From NCBI RefSeq assembly GCF_029784135.1, contig NC_073746.1, positions 301,859,949 through 301,923,948 of the forward strand: 64,000 nt of DNA. Reading direction: 5' to 3'. The DNA comes from Toxorhynchites rutilus septentrionalis. Taxonomy: Eukaryota > Arthropoda > Insecta > Diptera > Culicidae. Each line of letters opens with the position of its first letter. Position 1 is the stretch's first letter. The notes under the pieces are model-generated. The model was not told the DNA's origin, ran no database searches, and saw nothing but the letters and a program-made list of their open reading frames with translations. The translations under genes and the position numbers were made by a program. Positions 10,806 through 23,363 of the stretch are shown in pieces.

Positions 10806-13138
10806 CCCTAAAATATACACGGTACCAATCAGCAGGATAATGATTTGTTTCATTTCACTCTTTGATTCATAGTGAAATGATAAGCATCTGAGTCAGTGAT
10901 ACATGTTTTCTTCAAAACCACCATAACCACCGGCTCACCGAAGAACCGCAGCTATAAAATAATATTAATAAACCAGGTGACGATGTATGGTAAGCTGTAA
11001 GCTGAACGATATTTTTTCCGCTGATTTTTTCCCTTCTTGCTACAAGAAGCCTAATCCATTGAACCGAAGGGTCAACAGGAAGGGAATGACTCATGCTTAA
11101 TTGCATCGGTCGCAACAGCAGCAGCAGTATAAAATTTCACCATTGCACGCTGAAACAGCAACGGCACACAAAAGGGGGCGAAGTGTTCCGGAAGTAGCTC
11201 ACATATTCTGCATATGGCGGCGTGGTGTTGAGCTGTGTAGTCCGCTGCAGGACGAGATAAAAAAAACCCATAACCAACAGGGGATTATTTCCAACGGACA
11301 GTGAATTGTTGGTCTTTTATGGGTGTGTGATTTGACAAGGGTATTCAATGTCTATATTTAGCCAAAATGAGCCGTTCAGTTGGACGTGTCGTAATTTATA
11401 CTCAGAAAATTTCTAATCGAGAAAGTTGTCACTACATTAATCCTCTCGGATAAGTTTCTTCCTATTATTTGAGCCATGGCGACGAGGCTTGAGTTGAAGT
11501 TTAATTGAATTTTTCACCCGTCATCTGCGACTAGGGATAAAATGGGAGTCTTCCCCGATTGCTGCCCCCGGCACCGGTAAAACTCACACCAATCAGAATT
11601 AATTTCCACAACTGAACATTCAGCACATTTTCTGCATAATGGCTATCAGCATCAATCAAGTCGTCAAGTTTCAGCATTACTCTCGCGTTATCTTATCGCG
11701 GGGGAGTTGGGCGAGAAACACGGTGCCAAACTTTGCCCAGATAGACAGGCAGCTCAAATGGCTGTTCATAAATAAAATAAGAAAGAACAAACGCGTCAGC
11801 AATTTTCCTCATTATATCGTTCCTTCCATCTGTGGAGTGAATGTTTATGTTTTTACACTCGTAGAAATGGTTCTGGCTGAGTTTGGTTAACAGTTTTTCT
11901 TTGTTTCTCCAGTTTTTGTTCGGACTTGTTCACAACTTTGTGCTTTTGTTCGTCTAATTCATGCTTTTCGCGACGCTCGCGATTGATGAACGTTTTATGA
12001 ATCCACCAGGTACGAAACAGGATGTACCATCCGAGATTATGTTGCGGGTGATTATGGTGATGGAAATTTTATTCACCAATAGAAACTTTCCCACCCTTCT
12101 GGGAAGCGGTGATGGTTCTTTGAGAAGAAAGCTTCGCGAGAGACGATCCTAACTTCTTTTTTTTTCAATGGCCATAATAACATTTTACACACACACACAC
12201 ACACACATTTTACACATTTTGATGTTGGTGAAAAGTTTTCCAATATTACTGTAGGCAGACCAAAAATATAGCATCAGAATATTTTATGCGATGAGGCTCA
12301 CATGTGTATGGTTTTGTCCAATAATAGCTATACCAACAGCAATGAACAAACAACAAAGACTTCCAATTATATCTAACCGCGGAAGCGCACCAACATTTTA
12401 ATTGGAACAAATTTAATTAGTTTACCACTTCCTGACGCATCCGGTGTTGTATCACATTACAGTTCAAATGTTAATGTCAGCTGCGATACATTTGGATACG
12501 ATGTAGTGAACGATAGGTATAAATATGCAAAACTGCTTTATCCTTGGACAGGGTCCGATAATGCAGAGGTAGAGATATGTTATAGAATTGTTTGGATGAT
12601 TTTATGACAAATTTCGAAACAAAATATGTTTTGTGTAACCAGTGATTATTTTGGGTCTCATAAAGGAGTCTCTTAACTTTCGGGAATTTTTTTTTAATAA
12701 TGATGATGGTCCTACCTCATTCCCCTAAAAAAGTTTGAGCGGGACGTGTTATCTTATTAATAATTATTTAAAACTGTATTCATTTCATGACATCACAGTA
12801 ACCATTAAGCAAATTAAATTGAAGAAAAAACGGACTGGTTATCTCGTAGACATAGGTTACTTATTGAAAGAACAACTTAAGCCATTATCTAAACGTATGT
12901 ATATCGTGGCATGTCGAGAGCCTCATTTCAGGATACTTCAGATCCTTCATTCAACCTAGGATATGAACGTGTCAACTTGAAACAGCAATGAGATTCGTCA
13001 GAACACAGAAAGATCTCGTTAAAACCATTTGTTGAGAAGATGAATTTACAAATATTCCGGTTGAGCTATCCCTAGCTTATCTCAGCTTTCCAGACAAAAA
13101 AAAGCTTTTGCTTATGTTTTATCTCAAGTTGTCTATGT
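10806..13138. other. Anonymous region with microsatellites
   Basis: About 2.3 kb without a supported gene. It contains a CAG run (11109-11125) and a CA dinucleotide run (12187-12207). Frames at 11639-11890 and 12735-12959 resemble no family and are probably chance. Confidence 0.35.
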
Positions 13139-14935
13139 TTTTTTTATTTATTTATTTTTTTTTATTTATTGATTTATTGTATTGTTCAAGTCTACAACTA
13201 TAGAAAAAAATATTAAAAAAAACAAATAATCATTATAGTTTAAAGATAAGACAATACATATATCCGTTAAAACTTCGTCGTCTCACGTACTAAGATTGAT
13301 TGTATTATGGGTCAAAAATCGAAATCATGCTTTAAAACTCTTTACAAATACTACGAAATATTTGAAGGTTTTTTGCTGTCTTTGCTTCATTGGGTAATGT
13401 GTTATACATGCGATATTTTTTATGAAAGAGTGAGTTTTGGTTACATAACAATCGGAAGCTCATGGTTGTGTGGTTACTTGCTTGTCTTATATTATATCGG
13501 TGTATATTTCTTCCATACGTTATCGTGTTTGATACTCTGTCCCACTGACATTCATTTTAGGCGTTCAAGCATAAATCTTCGTGGAGTAAGTTGATCACAT
13601 CTCAATATCAAGCGCATGGTCTTGTTTTGAACAATTTACATTCTTTGCATTTGTTTCTTATTTGGGATCAAAATGTGGAGTGCTTTGTAGATCTTGACTG
13701 TACTTCCAAAGGCTAAAAATCAATTTATTCTACAAAGCACTCAATATTTGTGAGCTGCTCTCTTTATAGTATAGTACATATGGTCAAAGTGCCAAGATAT
13801 TTGTTTTACTAAGGCTTGCACTGTCAAGATTGCGTGTCGATACTACCATATACTTTGTTTAACTTATGTTTTTTTACCATTTCAACCATTCGTCTATGTT
13901 TTGCGGTTCATCTTGCAATGTCTAAGCAACAGTAAATATTACTGTGTTGTCAGCAAACAAGTTTACGTTACTGTAATTTAACACCTGTTTGATGTCATTA
14001 ATATATAGCAAGAAAAGTAGCAGCCCGGAACACTTCCTTGAGGTACAACTCACATTCACTGGTTCCGCTGATGTTTCACTGTTCCTGTAAAAAGTGATTT
14101 GTGTTTTCCCGTTCAGATTTTTTTCAAATCAGTTCAATACAGGTCCAGTTACATTGTAACTGGAAAGCAAGTTTAGTAATTTCATTCGATCTATTGTTTC
14201 AAAAGCCCTTTTCAAGTCAATGAATACGGCCAATACTATTTTGTTCGCCCCTACAGCCTGTTTCGATTTCATTGAGAGCCATTTCACAAAAGTTATTTTC
14301 CCTGAACCCAGACTGTTTATCTACCAGTATCCCATTTTTCATTATATGTTTCAATAGATAATCTTCGACAACGATTTCTAGGATCTTTTTGTTCATTGGT
14401 AACATATTAACACTGGTCTACGGTCTTCTGGTTTGCTTAGTTTTAGATTTTTTGAATCGGTATGACAACAGGTCTCTTCCAATTATGAAGGCATTCTCTA
14501 CGAAGCATCGATTCATTTATTAAATATAGTAGATTCTCTTTGATTGGAACAAACGTATTTACTAATACGGTTTTATTGTTATTCTCAACACCTGCACTGT
14601 TTTTCAAATCTATTACTAGCCTCCTAAGAGTTTCGATGTTGATAGTTTTAAAGCTTCTCTATTGTGAAGACAGGTCAGGGATAACAAAAATCAGTCGATT
14701 TGGTGGAGCTACAATACCATTGTGAATTTCTTCCACACTTGAAGTGAAAAAATGGTTGAGTTTCTCTGCTGTTATATTGTTACATTCCTTATTACCACCT
14801 TGCTGCCGCCTGGATTACACAATGCTTTGATTTTTTTTTCTATAGCTTCTTCGGATCATGCTGAATTGTATTTATTTCATTTTGGATGAATTTATTCTTG
14901 GAATTCTTCAGTTCAGGTACATCAATATTTCTCAA
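13139..14935 (-). pseudogene. Decayed non-LTR retrotransposon (Jockey/CR1-group reverse transcriptase), 3' half
   Basis: Minus-strand reading through several frameshifts gives ordered reverse-transcriptase pieces: APPNRLIFVIPDLSS and TFVPIKENLLYLINES (about 14730-14520), then VLPMNKKILEIVVEDYLLK and DKQSGFRENNFCE (14400-14270). Then come FLCYILMTSNRC-type remains of the catalytic region with FADN in place of FADD (about 13950), and finally the C-terminal LFHKKYRMYNTLPNEAKTAK (about 13420). It ends in an A-rich tail with AATAAAT repeats (13140-13190). The 5' endonuclease part is missing, typical of 5' truncation. The clade is a judgement from the RT motif style; no phylogeny was possible. Confidence 0.8.
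13678..13742. repeat. Inverted repeat with 14-bp perfect arms
   Basis: GAGTGCTTTGTAGA (13678-13691) and its exact complement (13729-13742) flank a 37-bp loop. It lies inside the degraded retrotransposon and may be a small later insertion. Confidence 0.6.
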
Positions 14936-15652
14936 TATGAGTGCTGCAGTTTCCAATAGTTTTTGTGCATTTAGCTATAACATCCAGTTTTTTTACGCCG
15001 TTTTTTTTGCGAGGCTTTTTTCACGCGGATTTTCCAATTGACGCTTTTTTTGCGCGGATTTTTCAAATAACGTGGTTTTTCACACGTATTTTCCAATCAA
15101 CGCAGTTTTTGTTACGCGGTATCCACGTAAAAAAACCTAAGCAATTTCACATCTCTCTCATTTCTCCATCATGGTCCCTCAGAGCATATGACAGTAATTA
15201 GTGTTTATGACGAAAATTAGTGCCGCCCCTTATCCCTATACTTACGTGGATATTGGGTGGCTTGTTTTTTTACGCTGATTTCCCAATCATCGCGGATTTT
15301 TTTCTCGGATTTTCCTATGAACGCGGTGTTGAAGAGCAAAGCGCTTCTTCAAGATTTTTTGCCAGATTCGTTCTCAAATCGGAGTTAGTTTGTTCTGTAG
15401 AACAGATTGCTACATTCGTTTTGAATAATTGTTTTATGATTTTTCCTTTTTTTTTTTGCTATTATAAACAATCTTAGTCACACCATCGTCAAAATTCGTA
15501 AAACTAAGTCAATGGTCATCGAAGATGTTCTTGTTATTCTGGTGTGATCATTAATTCTTTGTGTGAATCTAGCGGCTTGGGTGATTGCTTTTAATACAAA
15601 AAATTTTCTCTGCTCGGCCCAAGGAATATTAAAATCATCAATAATGACAATC
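14936..15652. repeat. Tandem ACGCGGATTTTCCAAT-type repeat and spacer
   Basis: Between 14985 and 15140 a ~30-bp unit with ACGCGGATTTTCCAATTR and a T-run recurs about four times with changes. Related units return at 15240-15330 (GCTGATTTCCCAATCATCGC, TCGGATTTTCCTATGAACGC). The open frames across it are by-products of the T-rich repeat. Confidence 0.55.
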
Positions 15653-15870
15653 GGGGGGTCTTCGTAGACACAATGGTTGCGCGTTTACTTAGTAAGCGAT
15701 CGATCGTGAGTTCAAAACTCAGGGCCCTCATTGACCATCTTTGTGTTGTTACAGAATAACTACAACCACGCAACAATCATCAGCGATGGAGATCGATCCA
15801 CGGTCGAATGAAGATCGATTCATCCATACAAATGCTCTGCTCTGCAAGAAACATCGGGCTTCTGTTTTAT
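15653..15870 (+). mobile_element. tRNA-derived SINE, family 2, truncated copy
   Basis: The head GGGGGGTCTTCGTAGACACA, the B box AGTTCAAAACTC and the following CAGGGCCCTCATTGACCATC match the minus-strand element at 22082-22574. Homology is lost after the ATCGATTCATCCATACAA / CTCTGCAAGA segment, so the 3' part is missing or replaced. Confidence 0.75.
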
Positions 15871-16349
15871 GAATCTTTTCACACCCAAGGGAAATATTTT
15901 TCCCTTCTACAAAAATCGTTATCGATTGTTCAATTATTATTGAATCGGTATTTTTTTTACTGAATGTTAAAATAAATCGTATGTCCAAGGCAGCAAATGT
16001 GTTTCTGAACGAATAAAAATTGTAAGGGGTTGTATCTAGGACACGACCGCATATTTTCGACGTAGAACTACGCAATTACATTATGCAATCCACTTGTTTA
16101 CCACTTCGAATATTATTTTAGAATGCATCCGTCCTTTTACGTTTGATATGATGCCTAGGACTACCAAAATATGTGAACGGAAGAATTGTATTTTACATTT
16201 TTCTATGAAATTATTGTACATCTCATGTTTACGTAGTTCTCGAAAGGCGAAGGTTCATTCGCCTCTAGTATCTGAAATGACGATTTTCCCAGGCTTCTCC
16301 CAGGCTTCTGCACAACGACAAGCGAGTACAAAAGTACTCAACATCAAAA

Positions 16350-16620
16350 CAAACCCCAACTTGCATGTATTTGCAAAGCGGATTCCCCCAGGCACATTAA
16401 TTTTGAAGTCCGTGTTAGGGAAACACAGCTCTGTGGGGATAAATACCCCCGACTTGCATGTTTTGACAAAGCGGATGTCCCCAGGCACATTGATTTTGAA
16501 GTTCGTGTTAGGGAAAGACAGCTCGATGGGAACAAAAATACCCACGACTTGCATGTATAATTGCGAAGCCGATTTCCACAGGTACATCGATTTTGAAGTT
16601 TGTTTTGGGGAAATCATAGA
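16350..16620. repeat. Three tandem copies of a ~95-bp unit
   Basis: Each unit contains CGACTTGCATGT, AAGCGGAT-CCCCAGGCACAT, ATTTTGAAGT and GTTAGGGAAA. Units start near 16358, 16448 and 16540, and the third is more diverged. Both strands stay open across the block, which explains overlapping 196- and 120-codon frames. I do not think either is a gene. Confidence 0.8.
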
Positions 16621-17065
16621 TCAGACCAATCAAAACTTGGCAGTTAGGACGTTTAGATACCGATTGAAATTTTACAGTTATTGAATTGTTCATCTCATGA
16701 AAAATAACATTTTATTAATTGTGATAGACTCGTAGAAATATGTCCTATCAATTGATGCAAACATCTTTCCGATCGGTTAAGAAATGTTCGAGTTACAATT
16801 ATTCGAAACACGGGTAGGGTTAGCACACAAATCGGCAGAACAAATGTATAGAAAAAAGGAAGTTCTTCCAGTTTTCATGAATTTAAACCGTTTAGAGATT
16901 AGCGAATTGTAATGTATAGCATATCAAACAAATCTTAGAGAATTTACGATTCGATTTTCCCAGGTTTGTCCGATGCTTCGTTCCAAAGTTACAAACCAAT
17001 TAGTGGACCTGAGTTTTTGCGTAAGGAGCGCGGATTCAAAATTTAAAACGCGTTTTTATCGAAAC

Positions 17066-17407
17066 TAGGTTTTGCAAACTGGTGGAAGTTCTACCTCGGG
17101 AACGGTCCATCCGATTTTGATGAAAATGATTTACCCCGATTCTCCACTAAATTTCCTGTCATCGTACGTAGGATTTTTTTTTGATATTATGAAAAAGCAA
17201 TATTTTGGTGAATGTTTTTCTATCGGTTTTGAGGCAAAAACGCATTTTTTTTTACAAAAAATGTCTTCATTTCGTCAAAAATCAATATTTTGAAAAAATC
17301 CTACGTACGACGACAGGAAATATGTCCAAGATTACTCAAAAAAATCATTGGTTGAAATCGGTCCACTAGGAAAACTTATAGAACTCCCACCAGTTTACAA
17401 GGTTTTG
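17066..17407. repeat. Palindromic insertion with ~115-bp arms
   Basis: The left arm has GGTTTTGCAAACTGGTGG, AGTTCTA, CGGTCCA and ATTTCCTGTCATCGTACGTA. The right arm is the inverted series TACGTACGACGACAGGAAAT, TCGGTCCACTAG, ATAGAACTCCCACCAGTTTA. The 100-bp loop is T-rich. It sits near the centre of the larger foldback element, so it is either the original centre or a nested MITE. Confidence 0.75.
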
Positions 17408-18760
17408 ACTGCAAGGTTTCAACAAACCGGTTGCGGCTATTCAGTGGACAGTCCAATTGATACCTTTTTTTTGTTTGTCAAGTAATATATACCTAACGAA
17501 ACTGTTACATCAGATTAATCATAGTAATTTATTTTATGGTTGAAAAATATCGCGAACATCACATACTTTTTATGATGTTCATAGTGTACTACCTCCTTAA
17601 CGCAATTGAGGTTTTATCTAAAGCCGAAACAACAATTGGACCATTCCTACCGTTTCGCGGTCCATTTATATTTAATCCTTTGGGACTGACATTATCTTTC
17701 AGCATTTTTCTAGTAATATCAAATTCCTGCGTAGATTTTGGCTTTCAGATTAGTTTTTTTCCCTGGTGAAAATTTTGACGTAGGACTACGTCTTACATTA
17801 AGGGTGCCAAATCAGAAAACAGGTCACGTTTTTATGAAATAAAGTTAACGTTAATAACTATTTTTGCTGTGAACGGATTTTAACGATTTGCATACCAATC
17901 GAATCGGAAATTTTCTAAGATTTATTTGATATGCTATACATTACGATCCCATAGTCTGTATATGGTTTAAATTTATGAAAATTGGAGGCATACCCATTTC
18001 CACATACATTTTTTCTGTCAATTTGTGTGCTTTCCCTAACAGAGCTGTCAATATCGGGCAACTTATGCAGCCGCTAGAATAGAAACAACGAAGGGAGATA
18101 TGTCTAGAGGCGAATGAACTGAAAAGTTTAAACCCTCTTAAAGCCAAAAAGAAGAAGAAGAAGGGAGATAGCGAAAAGTGAATATTTGCGAAGTAAACTC
18201 CACCCTAGCATATTAATTAAGCTGTCGCTAGCGTATAAGTACTGCATCTCCTCTGAGGAAAATTCTCAGAATCTTTCTGTGTTCGAAACAACAAAGGTCG
18301 TTTATTCTGCTCGTTTCGTGTTTCATGTTTCCCCTTTAGCTGTGAACGTTAGCTAGAATATTTCATATGATATGTGTTTCGATGTTTCATTTTTATCGCT
18401 GCAACTGTGTGCATCTGTTAGACGTTTGATGCTTGTTGAATGGCTATGCACGGAAGATGTCTCTCGTTAAATACTCAGTGCATTGCGTACATTGATATAA
18501 AAAAACAAATTGCGACATATGACCAATTAGTGTATTGTTTTCGTAAAGGAGAGAAAGAATCGTTACTTTTCGAATTGATTCTACAAAACCACGCAAGCCA
18601 TTAGCCCTTTCAGGGTCCCCGGAACTTTTTACTAAAGAGTGATTTATGAAATATCGACGTACTCGCAAATAATATCCGAAGTGATAAACCAGCAAATTGA
18701 AAAAAATTGCGTTGTCCTACGTCCTAAGCGGTCGTGTCTTGGATACAACCCCTCGAATTT

Positions 18761-21700
18761 TTTTTAATGATTGCTCTCAAAATTGGCTACACTTTCGGTT
18801 GTTGTTTTCCTTGCGTCTTTCAATATCGCAGCGAAATTTAGTGGTGTTGTATTTTTATTCAGAATAACTTGCTCATCACAACGGCGCTTTTCGATTTTGA
18901 ACGCAAATTGTACCGATAAGGTGTTTCCCCTGAATTCATATTCATATATTGTTTTTGAACAAATTTCCAATTCCCGTCCGTACTGCTTCTTTAATTTTGA
19001 GCTCAAAGTTGTTAGCCAATTCAACCAATAATTTCAGCTTTTTAATATCATTCAAAATTTTCCCAAAGGAGTCATAAAAATGATTATTTCCGAATTCATT
19101 TTCGTGCAACATTAAACATGTGTCGAATACAGAACGCCATTTTTTTATATATTTTTTTTCAAATTTTGAAATTATATTAAACGAAATTTCAAACTTATCT
19201 TTTGCTCTTCAAATACATAAGTGTATTTCATCAGCGAAAATCTTTGCGATAAAATTGAATCACATCACTTTGTTTTCACTTATTTTGCCATTGATTTTGC
19301 ACTAGTAAAATACAACAACGGCCGCTCGAGCCGAAAGTTGAATTGTCGATCGGTATAATTGTGCATTTCTTATAGCAGTTTCCACCGAGTTAATCGTTAT
19401 CAGAATTAATTCTTAAAATCAAAACTAATTATAGCTCCTTAAATTTATTTATTATTAACTCTAATCTTCCAAATTGCATTTTATCTTCAGAAAATCACGT
19501 TATGAATAAGATTATTCATGGCACTATATTTAATGCACGATTTCCAACTCCTCACCGATCAAGTAGGAGAGTTAACGACAGTTTTGTCATTGCGTCCACG
19601 GATTCCAAATGCATATGACCTTCAAAATTTCAGAAATTGAAATCCTTCGACAAACGAAGCTATTCATTCTCCAATGGAAACTCACCGAAACCCAATCCTT
19701 CTTCTACACATCTTTGCATTATTCATCATCGGAAATAGAAAAAAAAACCCTTTTCAGTTGTCTCCGTCGATCTGTCATCCGATGGCGGAACCGAGATGCT
19801 AATGGTGTTCCACACAGAGTTAGCTGTCGAAACACAATGTCTGTGTCAATCAATTGATTGATGATGCCACCGACAGTGTAGGTCACTAACGAACCTAATC
19901 TGTGCCCGGCCAAGGCGATGGCAGAAACCGATTTACAAGGATGGAGACAAAGTGATTATTTGCGTCGTCCTTTTGGAAATCTGACCGCCTCTCCAGGAGG
20001 AAACAATCCTACCGGATGTCTCGCTGCTGTGGTTCGAAACGAACTGAACTGGTACGTGTCCATAAATTTGTCTTTTATGCGTCGGGACACGCTTTCCTGT
20101 GGAATGGCACTTAAGGTATGATGACACGTGCACTGCACGTATCCTAAATCCTTTTGGGATAGAGGAGCAATAATATTACGATTGTGGTTAGCAAAACTGT
20201 TTCATATAATACCTTTTGTCTCATCCTTTTCCGCAAAAACACCAAATTAAAACCGCTCAAAGCATCAAACTGCGTTCAGATATTTGCTATTCCTTTCACT
20301 TTAATTGAATAAACGATTACGAAAATACGTTCACCTTAAAGCCGGGGCAAGCCAGGCGCAGACAGAACATCAAAGAGCCGAGAATTTTCTCAGAAAATAA
20401 TCCTTACATGGGACGTCACACCGAAGGCCGGGAACACCGTCTGCGGGCAGACGGCACGGAACTCCGTAACAGCGATGTTTAATCTAATTAACGAACCTGG
20501 GAATAATGAGCCTTATGTCGAGTGTTACGGCAACATACGTACAATCTCAAATTTCCATCAAGCGTAATGCGTAACTGCCGCTCCCCCGGCATTCCGTCCA
20601 TCTCCCACAACCCGCCAGACAAGCAGAACAAAATGGCTCGTTTGGCGGTTTTTCCTTCTCTTCCTGCGTGAACTCTGTGACAGGTGTACAGATCCAGTTG
20701 TACGGATCGGAAGATTCGAGGTTTGTCTCACTACTCCGTCATCAATCAATACTCCAATTTCAGTGTCCCCAGCAGGTCGACTACGCTCCCCGCCAAGGGA
20801 AAATGCTTGCGCAATAAGGTAGATGGTTATATGGATTGGAACCGAGCGGAGTTTTATCCTATTTCAAGCTTGAATAAATATCAACGAACCTCATTGAACG
20901 CGTTTCTCTTCCATCGACCGATGGCACTTGGTTTGCCATAATTAGAACCTCAAGGAGGTTCAACCTGGGCTTTCTTGCCTCTTTTCTTCGTGTCGACTGC
21001 CAAGTGCTCCTTGTGGCGCGCTATCGTCCATGCGTGGAAACTCAAGAAGCAAAATCGATAGCTCAACAAGAGCTTTCCTAGCGGTTGGACCGGATAGCGG
21101 GCAAAAGCTCTTCAAGATATACCATCTTTCATTGATGGCCACGGTGGTGGAACGCTGCGCAGGATGAAATACACAAATAATTGCGCTATTGCGAGATGTG
21201 TGATGTTCCCCGTCGATGTCATTTTCCGTGGCAACGGATGACTTTGACATTGACGACACGGCTGGGTCGCACAGGAAAGCAAGCACGGATAGGGTTTCAC
21301 TTTGATCCCAGCGCAGCGGAAGTGCCGAACGTGTGTGCTGAGGGTTTCTATTACAGCTACTCGTGGTAGAGCTGTGACCTTATTTCCAAATCCGGGACCG
21401 AAACACATATTATTTCATACAATTAATGATAAGCGTGGCTTTGAACTATAATTTGGAACTGGACTATCATGCGTTTCTGATAGCTATTACTTTCGCAAAA
21501 CGATGTTACACGCAATGATTGATGGGAACATCGAACGCTAGTGTTACCACACATCGAGAATGTCAATGACAAAGCAATTCAAACGGGAAATTATTTATTC
21601 ATTAACTTTTCTGTCCTTACCGTCGATAATATAAATGGTATTTAATATCCAATCTGTTACCGAACAGTGATAAGCTACATTTTAACGATCATTTTTCTGG

Positions 21701-22081
21701 CTGTCAAAAAATATGTTGTTCATGTTTCACTTTTGTCACATTGATGAACGTCTTAATAGCTTTTCCGTTTCGATCTTTTTTGATGTCGCTTAGCTGTATC
21801 ACGAAGACAATATTTAGGAACTGAGTAATGGTTGCTCTTCTCATAAATGTTGAAAAGGTGAAAAATATTTCCACTCAAATTTGGCCTAATTTTTCAAAAC
21901 TAGTATGCACTACCGGGAAAAGATTCGAAAAAAGTTTCAGCAGAAAAAGTATTCAAGGGAAATCAGGGTAAAACCGACACCCTAAGCATTTCCATATATT
22001 TTCAAGACCTCCCATATTTCTTCTACTTCAAATCGTTACAGAACATCTCTTCAACTATTCATGAACCGTTCTACAGTATTT
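18761..22081. other. Anonymous 3.3-kb region
   Basis: No gene or known element is supported. From 19500 to 21400 the base composition is more balanced and repeat motifs are rare, so it may be single-copy intergenic or intronic host DNA. Frames at 18771-19031, 20684-20941 and 20960-21286 have no recognisable domain. A GTAAAACCGACACC motif at 21968 recurs at 24632. Confidence 0.4.
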
Positions 22082-22574
22082 ATTTTTTTTTATCCCTTTT
22101 GTTCATTTTAGGCTCACTAGCATTTTAGCTGTAATAGAGCCGAATTTTAATCGTGTACATGTTTATCATATATATAATTAGCACATTACACAGTTGCCAT
22201 TTTTCGGCGATAGAGTATTCCCTTCTATACCATTGCATATGGTACACATTTACACAATAGCCATTTAGGGGCGTAAGAGTTTTCTATCTGTTCTTCCATT
22301 ATCTAGTTAGACCGGACTGCGGAGACAGTTGATTGATCATTTTTGAGTTATTTATAGAACAGCACAGCCTGATGTGTCTTGCAGAGCAAGGAAGTTGTAT
22401 GGATGAATCGATCTTATTTCGACCGTGGATCGATCTCCATCACTGATGATTGTTGCGTGGACGTAGTTATTCTGTAACAACACAAAGATGGTCAATGAGG
22501 GCCCTGAGTTTTGAACTCACGATCGATCGCTTGCTAAGCGAACGCGCAACCAATGTGGCTACGGAGACCCCCCA
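22082..22574 (-). mobile_element. tRNA-derived SINE, family 2, full-length (~490 bp)
   Basis: The minus strand starts with a tRNA-like head (A-box-like TAGCCACATTGG, B box GTTCAAAACTC) and ends in a short A-tail, seen as ATTTTTTTTTTA at 22081-22092. A 13-bp duplication, TTCTACAGTATTT, flanks it at 22069-22081 and 22575-22587. The body includes two tandem, diverged ~60-bp segments (ACACAGTTGCCATTT... and ACACAATAGCCATTT...), which makes it longer than most SINEs. Confidence 0.85.
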
Positions 22575-22931
22575 TTCTACAGTATTTGTTGATAATTCTT
22601 TGAGTAGAACTCGAATTTTGATAGAATACAAAAAATATGTTTTTAGGTGAAAAAAAGACGGGTGGGTAATGTCGGGGACATAACCGGAGTGACGTAGGAC
22701 TATACAAAGGGGACAGCTTTTGTTAAATATATATTTTAAATATATTGTTTTATTTTCTTCTCCTACGTGAATACCTACCTATCTACCTGAAAAATGGATT
22801 AGTTTACTGTTTAATCACTCGATATCCCCATCTTGTTCGGTTAAACCTTCCTGTTTAGCTATTGCGTTTGCCACTCGCCACAGCTTTCACAGTTGGAAAA
22901 TTTCTTCCCATCCAGCTTGTGACATGTTGTT

Positions 22932-23145
22932 CAGTAAATTACATTTAATGCGACGTGCCGGAGAAACACTCCGTGTCGCATTTGAGGCGATTTAAACCTG
23001 TAATTGAACATTTCCGATGACAGTGGTACAGTGTCGACTTTCAATGTGGGGTCATAATTTGGACCCCGAACTCTATGTTGCGACAAAAATGTCGCATTAC
23101 AGATCCATCCAATTAGCTCAATGTCGAGCTAAATATAAATTACTG
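22932..23145. mobile_element. Small MITE with CAGTAAWTTAYATTTA ends
   Basis: The ends CAGTAAATTACATTTA and TAAATATAAATTACTG are inverted repeats. The right flank is TA, the left flank is degraded. Inside are AATGCGAC / GTCGCATT inverted pairs, including a local hairpin at 22947-22982. The layout fits a Tc1/mariner-type non-autonomous element. Confidence 0.55.
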
Positions 23146-23363
23146 TACTTTCAATCTAGAAGCAATTTAAGAATTGGTGAAAATTGAATAATCGGGAAAG
23201 TCCCCAACCATCAATAAGCTCAGAACAACTGCCAAATTCACATACTCATCATATCCTGGCAAACAAATTATAAAAAAATCAATTTGTGTTTTATTATTAT
23301 TTTGGATATTATTTTAGAATGCATTGAACTGTATTTCGTAAACTCTTTTTTGAAAGGTTTAAT

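Larger units (their letters stand above)
16021..18760. mobile_element. Large foldback element with long, interrupted inverted arms
   Basis: The ends AGGGGTTGTATCTAGGACAC (about 16025) and GATACAACCCCT (about 18750) are inverted repeats. They continue inward through CACGACCGC, the GACGTAGRACWACGC motif and a TTTAYCACTTCGRATATTATTT segment on both arms. Inner matching pairs include TTCATTCGCCTCTAG (16255) with its complement (18107), and the AATGTATAGCATATCAAA segment (16912) with its complement (17931). The arms are unequal because of insertions and tandem expansion. A third terminus of the family is at 63695. No transposase is encoded, so it would depend on an enzyme made elsewhere. Confidence 0.72.

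Noticed and set aside
13307..13594. 95-codon hydrophobic frame
   Set aside because: It is antisense to the C-terminal coding remnant of the non-LTR retrotransposon.
16094..16684. 196-codon open frame
   Set aside because: Explained by the 95-bp tandem repeat; the complementary strand is equally open.
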